The notes below the pieces were generated by a model. The model did no database searches. It was not told the origin of the DNA and saw only the letters and a program-made list of their open reading frames with translations. The position numbers and the translations under genes were made by a program. A stretch of 64,000 bases of DNA. Origin: Cupriavidus necator A5-1. Its GTDB lineage: Bacteria; Pseudomonadota; Gammaproteobacteria; Burkholderiales; Burkholderiaceae. The stretch is from contig NZ_JQLI01000001.1 in assembly GCF_000744095.1 (NCBI RefSeq), positions 3,658,001 through 3,722,000 on the forward strand, in the 5' to 3' direction. Shown one piece after another: positions 19,807-33,699 of this stretch (the first letter of the stretch is position 1; the number at the start of each line of letters is the position of its first letter).

Positions 19807-21159
19807 TCAGATCACGCCCTGCGCCAGCATGGCGTCCGCCACCTTGACGAAGCCCGCGATATTCGCGCCTTCGACGTAGTTGATGTACCCATCCGCCTTC
19901 TGCCCGTGGTGGATGCAGTTCTTGTGGATGTCCTTCATGATCGCGTGCAGCTTCTCGTCGACCTCGGCATGGTGCCAGGACAGGCGCATCGCGTTCTGCG
20001 ACATCTCCAGGCCGGAGGTAGCGACGCCGCCGGCGTTGCTGGCCTTGCCAGGCGCATAGAGAATCTTCGCATCGACAAAGCGGTCCACCGCTTCCAGCGT
20101 CGACGGCATGTTGGCGCCCTCCGCCACGCAGATCACGCCATTGCCGAGCAGCGTCTCGGCGTCATTGCCGTCCAGTTCGTTCTGCGTCGCGCACGGCAGC
20201 GCCACGTCCGCCGGCACGTGCCACGGGGTGCGGCCGGCTTCGAAGGTCATGCCATGGCGGGCGGCGAAGTCCGACAGGCGGCCGCGCTCTTCATTCTTGA
20301 AGGCCATCACTTCTGCCAGTTGCTCGCTGGTCATGCCCTGCGGGTAGTGGAGCACGCCGCCGGAGTCGGACAGCGTCAGCACCTTCGCGCCCAGCTCGAT
20401 CGCCTTCTCGGCCGCGTACTGCGCCACATTGCCCGAGCCGGAGATCAGCACGCGCAGGCCGTCAAAGGCACGACCGCGCTTGTGCAGCATTTCCTGGGCG
20501 AAGTAGACCGTGCCGTAGCCGGTGGCTTCGGGGCGCATCAGGCTGCCGCCATAGGCCAGGCCCTTGCCGGTGAAGACGCAGGCAGACTGGTTGGACAGCT
20601 TCTTCATCATGCCGGCCATGAAGCCGACCTCGCGCGCGCCCACGCCGATGTCGCCGGCCGGGATATCGGTGTCCGGGCCCAGGTGCCGATACAGCTCGGT
20701 CACCAGCGCCTGGCAGAAGCGCATCACCTCGCCGTCGGACTTGCCCTTGGGATCGAAGTCGGAGCCGCCCTTGCCACCGCCCATCGGCAGCGTGGTCAGC
20801 GCATTCTTGAAGGTCTGCTCGAAGCCCAGGAACTTCAGCACCGACAGGTTCACCGTCGGGTGGAAGCGCATGCCGCCCTTGAACGGGCCGATCGCAGAGC
20901 TGTGCTGCACGCGGAAGGCGCGGTTGACCTGCACGCGGTTCTGGTCGTCAGTCCAGGCCACGCGGAACTGGATCACGCGCTCGGGCTCCACCAGCCGCTC
21001 GAGCACGGCCTGGTCGGCATAGCGCGGATTGCGCTCGACGAACGGCCAGAGCGTCATCATCACTTCCTTCACGGCCTGGAGGAATTCAGGTTGATTGGGG
21101 TCGCGGCGGGCGACCCCCGCCAGGAATGCTTCAAGGGAAGGACGGGAGGGAGAACTCAC
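19807..21159 (-). CDS. gdhA: NADP-specific glutamate dehydrogenase
   Basis: A 450-residue hexameric-type glutamate dehydrogenase that aminates 2-oxoglutarate to glutamate with NADPH. Conserved parts are GPFKGGMRFHPTVNLSVLKFL, the catalytic-lysine segment LPMGGGKGGSDFDPKGKS, and the nucleotide-binding SGSGNVAQYAAEKA. The start is set at the GTG at 21159 because homology and the family length (about 447-450) begin there; the longer ORF adds 73 Arg/Pro-rich residues with no family match. It converges with the phasin gene. Together with icd2 it could draw 2-oxoglutarate into glutamate, though no shared regulation is visible. Confidence 0.93.
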   Translation of the reverse strand: MSSPSRPSLEAFLAGVARRDPNQPEFLQAVKEVMMTLWPFVERNPRYADQAVLERLVEPERVIQFRVAWTDDQNRVQVNRAFRVQHSSAIGPFKGGMRFHPTVNLSVLKFLGFEQTFKNALTTLPMGGGKGGSDFDPKGKSDGEVMRFCQALVTELYRHLGPDTDIPAGDIGVGAREVGFMAGMMKKLSNQSACVFTGKGLAYGGSLMRPEATGYGTVYFAQEMLHKRGRAFDGLRVLISGSGNVAQYAAEKAIELGAKVLTLSDSGGVLHYPQGMTSEQLAEVMAFKNEERGRLSDFAARHGMTFEAGRTPWHVPADVALPCATQNELDGNDAETLLGNGVICVAEGANMPSTLEAVDRFVDAKILYAPGKASNAGGVATSGLEMSQNAMRLSWHHAEVDEKLHAIMKDIHKNCIHHGQKADGYINYVEGANIAGFVKVADAMLAQGVI

Positions 21160-21446
21160 GGTTGTCTCTGCTGTGCTGGGTGCTGTGGCTGGATCCGGCA
21201 GCCTTGCCGGTCGAGCCGGTCTCTTGTGCCGTTTGGCGTTGCGCCGATGGAAGGTGGGTGGCCTCCGGTTGTCTGGACATTCACGGCATGCCGTGCTTGT
21301 CAGACAACGCGAAACTGTAGCACCACCATGGGGCATGTGACAGTCAAAACACCTGTGACTGCGGCGAGAAAACCGCATTTTGGCGCTGACGTTTTTGGGA
21401 TTTTCGTGCGATCAGCGGACAGCGCCGACGCGCCGCCGTGCGGGGT

Positions 21447-22202
21447 TCAGGCAATCAGCAGCTTAGTACCGCGCTCCTTCAGGGCCGCCCCCAGCTCCGG
21501 CTCCGGCGCCATGTCCGTGATCAGCCAGGCAGCGAGATCGAAATGCTTGATGGTCACACCCGTATTGCGCCCGAACTTGGTATGGTCGGCCACCACGCAG
21601 GGTACGTCGGCGGCCAGCAGCATGCGGCCGCGCAGCTCGGCGGCGGCGCGCGAGAAGTCGCAGATCTCGCCGCGCGGCGTGACGCCCCCGATGCCGATAA
21701 AGGCGAAGTCGGTGTGGTAGCGCGACAGTTGCTCGATGGTGTCCCAGCCGTGGGTGGCGTCTTCATTGTCCTGTAGCTCGCCGCCGAGCACGATCACCCG
21801 GTTGCCGTTGCGCCGGCCCAGCAGTTGGGCGATCGCCAGGTCGTTGGTGTAGATCAGCAGGTTGTGGTGGCCATGCAGCGCCTGGGCCACCGCATGCGTG
21901 GTGGTGCCGTAGTCCAGGATCAGCGAGGCGCCATCGCGCACGAGCTCGGCCGCGCGCACGCCGATGGCCCGCTTGCCTTCGGCATTGACCGCGGCGCGGG
22001 TCTGGGTGTCGGGCTCAGTGCGGTCGGAGGCCAGCGCGCCGCCGTGGGTCAGCACCAGCAGGCCGCGTGCGGCCAGGGTATTGAGGTCGCGGCGGATGGT
22101 TTCGCGCGAGACGTCGAGTTCGGCGACCAGTTCGCTGATGGCCAGGGCGCCGGTGGCGGACAGCAGGTCGAGGATGTATTTCTGCCGTTGTTCGGCGAGC
22201 AC
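21447..22202 (-). CDS. DeoR-family transcriptional regulator
   Basis: A 251-residue DeoR-type repressor. The N-terminal helix-turn-helix is clear (ISELVAELDVSRETIRRDLN, residues about 22-41), followed by LAARGLLVLTHGGA and a sugar-phosphate-isomerase-like sensor domain with ILDYGTTTHAVAQAL, FIGIGGVT and VADHTKFGR. Such regulators usually sense a phosphorylated metabolite. The start is a GTG at 22202. It is upstream of gdhA on the same strand, separated by about 290 bp, and downstream of the phosphonoacetate genes, separated by a palindromic repeat. Because phosphonoacetate genes are normally controlled by LysR-type PhnR, a link to phn is not assumed. Confidence 0.9.
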   Translation of the reverse strand: MLAEQRQKYILDLLSATGALAISELVAELDVSRETIRRDLNTLAARGLLVLTHGGALASDRTEPDTQTRAAVNAEGKRAIGVRAAELVRDGASLILDYGTTTHAVAQALHGHHNLLIYTNDLAIAQLLGRRNGNRVIVLGGELQDNEDATHGWDTIEQLSRYHTDFAFIGIGGVTPRGEICDFSRAAAELRGRMLLAADVPCVVADHTKFGRNTGVTIKHFDLAAWLITDMAPEPELGAALKERGTKLLIA

Positions 22203-22294
22203 GGGGACTCCGGGAGGGTCAGGAAGTGGGGCTGATTCTAGCGCAGCAAGTCGCGTGGTGTGCCAAGGGCCATGGGCTACCAGCCACCGATTGC

Positions 22295-22336
22295 GTGCTC
22301 CCTCTCCCGCAGGCGGGAGAGGGGATCAAACCAGCG
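22295..22336. repeat. dispersed palindromic repeat (REP-like), copy 2
   Basis: GTGCTCCCTCTCCCGC and GCGGGAGAGGGG form a stem, followed by GATCAAACCAGCGG. Preceded by CACCGATTGC as in other copies. It lies just past the stop of the phosphonoacetaldehyde dehydrogenase gene. Confidence 0.75.
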
Positions 22337-22361
22337 GCAGCCTTGGCTCCTACTCAGCAGC

Positions 22362-23825
22362 TCACCCCCACGGCAGCGTAATCGACTTCAGGTTAGTAAA
22401 GCTCTTGGCCGCCTCCTGCACCCCTTCCTTGTAGCCCAGCCCCGAATCCTTGATACCGCCGAATGGCGTCAGCTCAATGCGGTAGCCCGGCACTTCCCAC
22501 AGGTTCACCGTGCCGGCGTGCAACGAATTGGCGATCCTGGTGAACGCCTCGATATTATTGGTGCACACCCCGGACGACAGCCCGAACGCAGTCCCGTTGG
22601 AGATGCGAATGGCGTCGTCCACATCACGGAACGTGATGAGCGGCGACACCGGCCCGAAGGTTTCTTCGCGCACCACGGTCATCGACGGATCCACACGGTC
22701 CAGCACCGTGGGCGAATAGCTGGCGCCGCTGCGCTGGTTGCCCACCAGCAGCCGCGCGCCCTGCGCCACCGCCTCGTTGACACGCGCCTCGAACAGCGCG
22801 GCGGCCTCGGCATCGATCACGGTGCCCATGTCGACGCGGCGATCCATCGGGTCGCCGTATTTCCACGCGCGGGTCTTCTCGACCACCAGTTCGGTGAAGC
22901 GCGCGGCCACGGCCTCGTGCACCAGCATGCGCTTGACCGCGGTGCAGCGCTGGCCGGAGTTCTTGTACGAGCCCTGCACCGCCAGGTCCGAAGCCCGGTC
23001 CAGGTCGGCATCGTCAAGCACGATCAGCGGATCGTTGCCGCCCAGCTCCAGCACCACGCGCTTGTAGCCGGCCTTGCTGGCGATGTACTTGCCGATCGCC
23101 ACGCCGCCGGTGAAGGTCACCAGGTCCGCCGACGGGTGCGTGATCAGCTCGTCGGCAATCTCGCGCGGGTCGCCGGTGACCACCTGGAACATCTGCGGCG
23201 GCAGTCCGGCCTCGTACAGCAGGTCGGCCAGGTAGTAAGCCGATAGCGGCACCTTCTCCGAGGGCTTGAGCACCATGCGGTTGTTGGTGGCGATCGACGG
23301 CGCGACCTTGTGCGCGACCTGGTTCATCGGGTGGTTGAACGGCGTGATGGCGCAGATCACGCCCAGCAGCGGCTCGCGCTGCGTCATCACGCGGCGCTTC
23401 TTGCCGTGCGGGGTCAGGTCGCACGAGAACATCTGGCCGTCGTCGCGCAGCGCCTCGGTGGCGGCAAAGCCGAGCACGTCGGCCACGCGGCCGATCTCGT
23501 AGAGCGAGTCCTTCTTTGAGAGGCCGGACTCCAGCGTGATTAGGTCCGAGGCTTCCTCGGTGCGCTAGCGTAGCAGCGCGGCAGCCCGGTTCAGGATGGC
23601 GGCGCGCTCGTAGCGTGTCAGCGTGGAACGGTAGGCGTGCGCGGCCTCGAAGGCGCGGCGCACGTCCTCAAGCGTGGCCTTGGGCACGGTGCCGACCAGC
23701 GAGCCGTCATACGGGTTGCGCACTTCGATCACGCGTTCGCGCACGATCTTCTGGCCGTCGATGCGCAGCGCCTCGGCGCGGAAATGGGGGCTGACGGCGC
23801 CAGCGGGAAATTGGGGGGCGTTCAT
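22362..23825 (-). pseudogene. phnY: phosphonoacetaldehyde dehydrogenase, interrupted by an in-frame amber codon
   Basis: The frame from the ATG at 23825 (GGAG 7 bp upstream) continues through 488 codons to the stop at 22362, but codon 87 is TAG (23567-23565), between AALLR and [13 protein letters not shown]. No frameshift is involved. The rest is an intact aldehyde dehydrogenase with [19 protein letters not shown] and the catalytic GQRCTAVKR. PhnY oxidises phosphonoacetaldehyde to phosphonoacetate, which PhnA, encoded 33 bp upstream, then cleaves. A downstream re-start near 23486 would lack the N-terminal part of the cofactor domain, so the enzyme is probably inactive unless the codon is suppressed or is a sequencing error. 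Confidence 0.85.
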
Positions 23826-23858
23826 GGGTCTGCTCCGGTCAGTACGTGTCAATGCGGC

Positions 23859-25208
<1,350 letters not shown>

Positions 25209-25440
25209 TCAGGCGGCGGCCCCTTTGTCCGCGCTGCCGGGGTCCACGGCTGCATGCATGCGCGCGCGGCCGCGCTCGACGTGCTCGCGCATCAGGCGCG
25301 CCGCCAGTTCGCCGTCGCGCGCCGCGATGGCCGAGACGATGGCGCGGTGCTCGCGGGTGGAGTCGGGCATGGCGGCATTGCTGCCGGACAGTGCTTCGCG
25401 GCGGAACAGCGTCAGTTCCTTGACCAGGCGCCGCCGCTTT
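25209..25440 (-). pseudogene. GntR-family regulator, C-terminal FCD-domain remnant
   Basis: About 77 residues in frame on the minus strand end at a stop at 25209 and read as the last helices of an FCD-type GntR regulator: RRLVKELTLFRREALSG, then STREHRAIVSAIAARDGELAARLMREHVERG, whose H-x3-I-x-A-I pattern holds a metal-ligand His. The N-terminal helix-turn-helix and most of the ligand domain are missing. Upstream (toward higher coordinates) the sequence changes abruptly into the middle of an oppositely oriented gene at about 25435-25445, so the 5' part was lost in a deletion. Confidence 0.8.
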
Positions 25441-26757
25441 GCCGGCTTCAACGGCAACCAGAACTGGTTGCACGACCATGTCAAGGAAACGCTGGGGTTG
25501 CACTATGCGATGCCGTGGCCCAACCGCGAGCTGGAAACCGCGCGGCCCTTCCGCCGTTCCCCCTTGTATGCCCAGCTGCGCGAGGCCGGCGCCAGCTTCG
25601 GCAGCAAGATGGGTTGGGAGCGGCCCAACTTCTTTGCCCCGCCCGGGGAGTCGCCGGAGATCCGCTATTCCTTCGGCCAGCAGAACTGGCTGCCGTGGAG
25701 CGGCGCCGAGCACCGCGCCTGCCGCGAAGGCGTGGCGCTGTTCGACATGAGCTCGTTCTCCAAGTACATCGTCAAGGGCGCCGACGCGGAGGCCGTGCTG
25801 CAGACGGTGATGAGCAACGACATGGCGGTGCCGCCGGGCCAGACCGTCTACACTGCAATGCTCAACGAGCGCGGCACCTATGAATCGGACCTGACCGTGA
25901 CGCGGCTGGCGCACGACCAGTACCTCGTCGTTACCGGCTCGGCGCAGACCACGCGCGACTTCAGCTATATCGAGCGGCTGATCCCGGCGCACCAGCGCTG
26001 CGTGATCGTCGACGTCACCGGCCAGTACGCGGTGCTGGCGGTGATGGGGCCGCGTTCGCGCGCGTTGCTGCAAAAGGTATCGCGCGCGGACTTCTCCAAC
26101 GAGGGCTTTCCGTTCGGCACCTCGCGCGAGATCGACCTGGGCTACGCCACGGTGCGCGCCACGCGGCTGACCTATGTGGGCGAACTCGGCTGGGAATTGT
26201 ACGTGCCGGTGGAGTTCGCCGTCGGCGTCTATGAGACCCTCCTTGATGCCGGCCGCGGCCTGGGCCTGGTCAATGCCGGCTACTACGCGATCGAATCGCT
26301 GCGGCTGGAGAAAGGCTACCGTGCGTGGGGACGCGAGCTGTCGCCGTCGGTCAACCCGTTCGAAGCCGGGCTGTCGTTTGCCTGCAAACTGGCCAGCGGC
26401 ATCCCCTTCCGCGGGCGCGAGGCGCTGCTGAAGCTGCGCGGGGCAGTGCCGACGCGCCGCATGGTGGTGATCACGGTGGATGGCGCGCGCGACGCGATGC
26501 TGTGGGGCGGCGAGGCGGTACTGCGCACCGCGCCCGACGGCAGCGTACGCGCGGTGGGCGCGCTCAGCTCCGCCGCCTTCGGCCATACGCTGGGCTGCCC
26601 GGTCGGCATGGTGCTGCTGGCACGCACGCACGGGCCCGCCGACGCCGCGTGGATCGAGGGCGGCCGCTACCACGTCGACCTGGCGGGCGAGCTGCTGCCC
26701 GCGCGCGTGCACCTGCGCGCGCCGTACGACCCGGCATCGGCCCGGCCCAAGGCCTGA
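25441..26757 (+). pseudogene. dimethylglycine/sarcosine dehydrogenase-like protein, 5'-truncated
   Basis: About 438 residues in frame, starting abruptly with FAGFNGNQNWLHDHVKETLG, match the second half of FAD-dependent dimethylglycine/sarcosine dehydrogenases: the end of the FAD domain (ETARPFRRSPLYAQL, GWERPNFFAP) then a full GcvT-like folate-binding domain (MSSFSKYIVKGADAE, TYVGELGWELYVP, GYYAIESLRLEKGYRAWG). The N-terminal GxGxxG FAD-binding segment and a start codon are missing. The left edge abuts the truncated GntR gene in opposite orientation, so one deletion removed both 5' ends and the promoter between them. Not expected to make an active enzyme. Confidence 0.82.
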
Positions 26758-26762
26758 CGAGC

Positions 26763-26785
26763 GGGTGTTCCATTCTGGAACACCC
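26763..26785. promoter_or_regulatory. 23-bp palindrome upstream of acoD, probable activator site 1
   Basis: GGGTGTTCCA-TTC-TGGAACACCC is a perfect inverted repeat with 10-bp arms, centred about 126 bp before the GG of the -24 element. The position fits an upstream activating sequence for a sigma-54 activator such as the AcoR homologue encoded at 30147-32111. Confidence 0.65.
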
Positions 26786-26787
26786 CG

Positions 26788-26825
26788 GTGTCACGCGCTG
26801 GCACAGCGCTGCTACTGCGTGACAC
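26788..26825. promoter_or_regulatory. second inverted repeat upstream of acoD, probable activator site 2
   Basis: GTGTCACGC and GCGTGACAC are perfect 9-bp inverted arms separated by 20 bp. Together with the nearby palindrome this gives a two-site upstream region about 75-135 bp before the sigma-54 promoter. Confidence 0.5.
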
Positions 26826-26898
26826 ATCCGGCGCGGGCACAAGCGCCCGCCACCGCGTTTTCCCCGTTCTTCCGCCAGTTTTACGCCGGTTCTCGCTC

Positions 26899-26913
26899 CG
26901 GCACACCTCTTGC
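26899..26913 (+). promoter_or_regulatory. sigma-54 (-24/-12) promoter of acoD
   Basis: CGGCACACCTCTTGC has GG (26900-26901) and GC (26912-26913) separated by ten bases and matches TGGCAC-N5-TTGC in all but the first base. It lies 68 bp before the acoD ATG. Confidence 0.75.
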
Positions 26914-26981
26914 GATCTGTCTGCCGTGCGCACGGCGCGAGGCCGTGACGACACCACACAGATCAACGAACGGAGCGAGAC

Positions 26982-28502
<1,521 letters not shown>

Positions 28503-28598
28503 CGATGCGCAAGGCACGCTGCCGTGTGCGTGCCATGATTGGATTGAGCCCCGCGGGCGCGGGGCCAACCCGATCAGGGAGTCATTCAAGGAGTCGAG

Positions 28599-29627
28599 AT
28601 GCCTGCCATGATGAAAGCTGCGGTGGTGCGAGAGTTCGGCGCGCCGCTGACGATCGATGAAGTTCCTGTTCCGCAACCCGGCCCCGGCCAGATCCAGGTG
28701 AAGATCGAGGCCTCCGGTGTCTGCCACACCGACCTGCACGCCGCCGACGGCGACTGGCCGGTCAAACCCACGCTGCCCTTTATCCCCGGCCATGAAGGCG
28801 TGGGCTTTGTCTCTGCCGTCGGCAGCGGCGTCGCCCGCGTGAAGGAAGGCGACCGCGTCGGCGTGCCCTGGCTGTACAGTGCCTGCGGCTATTGCGAGCA
28901 CTGCCTGCAGGGCTGGGAGACGTTGTGCGAGAAGCAGCAGAATACCGGTTATTCCGTCAACGGCGGCTACGGTGAATATGTCGTTGCCGATCCCAACTAC
29001 GTGGGCCTGTTGCCCGACAAGATCGGCTTTGTCGAAATCGCGCCGATCCTATGCGCGGGCGTCACGGTCTACAAGGGCCTGAAAGTCACCGATACGCGGC
29101 CGGGCCAGTGGGTGGTGATCTCCGGCATCGGCGGCCTGGGCCACGTGGCCGTGCAGTATGCGCGGGCGATGGGGCTGCGCGTGGCCGCGGTGGACATCGA
29201 TGACGAGAAGCTCGCACTCGCAAGCCGGCTCGGCGCGGAGGCGACCGTCAACGCGCGCACTACCGATCCTGCCGCGTGGCTGCAGAAAGAGATCGGCGGA
29301 GCGCATGGCGTGCTCGTGACCGCGGTGTCGCCGATCGCGTTCTCGCAGGCCATCGGAATGGTGCGCCGCGGCGGCACGATCGCGCTCAACGGCCTGCCGC
29401 CGGGCGAGTTCGCCACGCCGATCTTCGACGTGGTGCTCAAGGGCATCACCATCCGCGGCTCGATCGTCGGCACGCGCAGCGATCTGCAGGAGTCGCTGGA
29501 CTTCGCCGCGCATGGCGACGTCAAGGCCACGGTGTCGACCGCGAAGCTCGACGATATCAACGATGTGTTCGGGCGACTGCGCGCGGGCAAGATCGAAGGG
29601 CGCGTGGTGCTGGACCTGGCGGCCTGA
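28599..29627 (+). CDS. adhP: zinc-dependent alcohol dehydrogenase AdhP
   Basis: A 342-residue medium-chain alcohol dehydrogenase that oxidises ethanol and related alcohols to aldehydes with NAD. Catalytic zinc ligands are in [10 protein letters not shown] (Cys about 41) and PGHEGVG (His about 64); the structural-zinc cysteines are in [17 protein letters not shown]; the Rossmann motif is [19 protein letters not shown] sits 6-11 bp before the ATG at 28599. It lies 96 bp after acoD, which removes its aldehyde product. Confidence 0.93.
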   Translation: MPAMMKAAVVREFGAPLTIDEVPVPQPGPGQIQVKIEASGVCHTDLHAADGDWPVKPTLPFIPGHEGVGFVSAVGSGVARVKEGDRVGVPWLYSACGYCEHCLQGWETLCEKQQNTGYSVNGGYGEYVVADPNYVGLLPDKIGFVEIAPILCAGVTVYKGLKVTDTRPGQWVVISGIGGLGHVAVQYARAMGLRVAAVDIDDEKLALASRLGAEATVNARTTDPAAWLQKEIGGAHGVLVTAVSPIAFSQAIGMVRRGGTIALNGLPPGEFATPIFDVVLKGITIRGSIVGTRSDLQESLDFAAHGDVKATVSTAKLDDINDVFGRLRAGKIEGRVVLDLAA

Positions 29628-29640
29628 CGGGAGCGCGGCC

Positions 29641-30042
29641 ATGCCATCACCTGTTCCTGTTTCGGCCGATGTGCCCGTTGCGCGAGTGGTTGCGACGCCG
29701 GCCGCGCTCGCGCTGATCGCGCAACTGCGCGCGCGGCATGGCCCGCTGATGTTCCACCAGTCCGGCGGCTGCTGCGACGGCAGCGCGCCGATGTGCTACC
29801 CGGCCGGCGAACTGCTGGTGGGGCAGGCCGATGTGTGCCTCGGCGAGATCGGCGGCGCGCCCTTCTACATGACGCGCGCGCAGTTCGAGTACTGGCAGCA
29901 CACGCGGCTGGTGATCGACGTGGTGCCGGGGGCGGGCGGGATGTTTTCGCTGGAGGGGCCGACGGGCAAGCGCTTTCTGACGCGGTCGGAGTTGTTCAGT
30001 GAGGAGGAAGCGACGTGGCTGGCGGCGCAGCCGGAGTTGTGA
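29641..30042 (+). CDS. DUF779 protein, associated with acetaldehyde dehydrogenase
   Basis: A 133-residue protein with the family core LRARHGPLMFHQSGGCCDGSAP (key residues HQSGGCCDGS) and YMTRAQFEYW. The twin Cys suggest metal or redox chemistry. DUF779 genes are regularly found next to AcoD/ExaC-type aldehyde dehydrogenases, so a helper role such as maturation or protection is likely but unproven. It begins 13 bp after adhP and converges with the acoR-like gene. Confidence 0.88.
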   Translation: MPSPVPVSADVPVARVVATPAALALIAQLRARHGPLMFHQSGGCCDGSAPMCYPAGELLVGQADVCLGEIGGAPFYMTRAQFEYWQHTRLVIDVVPGAGGMFSLEGPTGKRFLTRSELFSEEEATWLAAQPEL

Positions 30043-30072
30043 CCTGCCTCATGCTTCGCGCTAGCCAACTGG

Positions 30073-30114
30073 GTGCTCCCTCTCCCGCAAGCGGGAGAGG
30101 GAGCAAACCGGCGG
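30073..30114. repeat. dispersed palindromic repeat (REP-like), copy 3
   Basis: GTGCTCCCTCTCCCGC-AA-GCGGGAGAGGGAGCAAACCGGCGG, with a perfect stem. It sits between two convergent genes (DUF779 and the AcoR homologue). Confidence 0.8.
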
Positions 30115-30146
30115 GAGATGAACCGCATCAGCGCTTGCGCGAAGCC

Positions 30147-32111
<1,965 letters not shown>

Positions 32112-32292
32112 GACGGCGGGTCTCCTGTGCTGGCAGGCGGCGCGCATCGCAAAAGGCTAGGCGGCCGCTGCCCTGCCGTCCCGTGTCGTGTACGCGCAGG
32201 CGTGTGCTGCGGCAGGCTGGGCGGCTGTTATCCGGCAACCATAGCACAGGGCGGGGCCCCTGTATCAGCCCTGGCCGCCCGGGCCCGCGCCG

Positions 32293-32535
32293 TCAGCGTT
32301 TTTCGTCGAGCAGGTCGTTCAGGATCTCGTCGAACGCGGCCTGCGCGTCCTCCAGCGCCTGCAGCGCCGCATCGAAGGTCTGCAGTGCGAGCTTGGACGG
32401 CTTGCCGCTGCCCTGCGGCGGATAGTGCGCCTGCAGCGCGGTGAATGCCACCTGGACCTGCCGCGTCGCCGCGACTACGCGTTCCATTGCCTGCGCCTCT
32501 TCGGCGCGGTACTGCTCGTGCTTCTGCTCGCTCAT
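32293..32535 (-). CDS. hypothetical helical protein, 80 residues
   Basis: An 80-residue protein starting MSEQKHEQYRAEEAQAMERV, highly helical and rich in Ala, Gln and Glu. Two helices appear to be separated by a short HYPPQGSGKPSK turn. No family was recognised. The ATG at 32535 starts the helical region; the longer ORF adds an unlike Arg-rich stretch. Confidence 0.65.
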   Translation of the reverse strand: MSEQKHEQYRAEEAQAMERVVAATRQVQVAFTALQAHYPPQGSGKPSKLALQTFDAALQALEDAQAAFDEILNDLLDEKR

Positions 32536-32726
32536 GCCTGTCAGCTCCGTATGCGCGTCGCCGGTGTGGGGGTGCGCGCGCCTGAATGAGGCATATCGTA
32601 CAAGAACTGCGCCGGCTGGCTTGCGCTGCGGCCTCGCGCCTGACAAAAATGAGGTAGGCTGCGCGGCTAGGCGGCAAGGCCGGCGCCCGGGGGCGCCACG
32701 CCAGGCCGCGACACCGTGGACGAGCC

Positions 32727-33662
32727 ATGAAATTCCCCACCCGCCGCGCGCTGGCGGCCGCGCTGATCACCGCCGGCGGCTTCGCCAGCTACTGGACCTA
32801 CCTGACGCTCAACCAGGAACGGCTGCTGTTCGACGCGCGCCGGCGCCCGCCGCGCGACCTGCCCGACGGCATCATCGGCTATTCGCACCGGATCCCCGGC
32901 GGCGTCGTGCGCGGCTACATCTACCAGGCGCCCGGCGACAGCGTGCGCGACCTCTTGTTCTACCTGCCCGGGCGCGGCGAGGACGTGCTTGAAACGCTGC
33001 AATACGCGCGCTGGCTGCCGGCCGGCATGGGCTTCGCCACCTACGACTACCGCGGGCTGGGCCATTCCGACGGCCGTCCATCCGAGGCCGCCGCGGTGGC
33101 CGATGCGAGCCAATTCCTGCTGCATGTGCGGCGTGTCTTTTCCGACACCCGCGTGCATGTGGTGGGCCGCAGCCTGGGCACCGGCGTCGCGATCCAGCTG
33201 GCGGACCTGCAGGAATTCGAGAGCCTGCAGCTGATCACGCCCTACGACTCGCTGCTGGAACTGGTGGGCAAGCGTTTCCCGCTGGTGCCGCTGCGCCAGC
33301 TGATGCGCCACCATTTCGATTCGATCTCGCACTGCAAGAAGGTCGTGCAGAGCACCAAGGTGCTGCTGGCGGAAACCGACGAGGTGGTGCCGCACGTGTG
33401 CTCCGAACGGCTGATGGCGGCTTGGCCCGGGCCAGTGGCGCTGCAGACCATGCCAGGCACGGATCACTTCACTATCGTCGAGTGCGAGGAAACCTGGCTG
33501 GCGCTGTGCGAATTCGCGCAGCAAAACAGCGAGGCCCGGTTGCCCGTCCGGGTGGCGCAGCCCGAGGGAGCGCCGGCATTACCGCCATTATCCGCAGCTC
33601 CCGCAGCGCCGGTCGAACACGACGAGGACGGCAGCCCGCTGCCGCTGGCCGCGGCCCGATAA
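32727..33662 (+). CDS. alpha/beta-fold hydrolase, membrane-anchored
   Basis: A 311-residue protein with an N-terminal hydrophobic segment (AAALITAGGFASYWTYL, residues about 9-25) and an alpha/beta hydrolase fold. The nucleophile is Ser in the elbow GRSLGTG (about residue 151), acid Asp in LAETDEVVPH and the His in GTDHFT. FDARRRPPRDLPDG after the anchor resembles ABHD/YfhR-like proteins. The last 50 residues are Pro/Ala-rich and likely disordered. Substrate is unknown. It is 37 bp upstream of a penicillin-binding protein gene on the same strand. Confidence 0.82.
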   Translation: MKFPTRRALAAALITAGGFASYWTYLTLNQERLLFDARRRPPRDLPDGIIGYSHRIPGGVVRGYIYQAPGDSVRDLLFYLPGRGEDVLETLQYARWLPAGMGFATYDYRGLGHSDGRPSEAAAVADASQFLLHVRRVFSDTRVHVVGRSLGTGVAIQLADLQEFESLQLITPYDSLLELVGKRFPLVPLRQLMRHHFDSISHCKKVVQSTKVLLAETDEVVPHVCSERLMAAWPGPVALQTMPGTDHFTIVECEETWLALCEFAQQNSEARLPVRVAQPEGAPALPPLSAAPAAPVEHDEDGSPLPLAAAR

Positions 33663-33699
33663 CCGCTACGACGCCACGGCCAGCGGGTAGAATGCGCGC

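Noticed and set aside
26799..26814. TGGCACAGCGCTGCT as a sigma-54 promoter
   Set aside because: GG and GC are nine bases apart, not ten, and the site lies between the arms of an inverted repeat. The element at 26899 has the right spacing and position.
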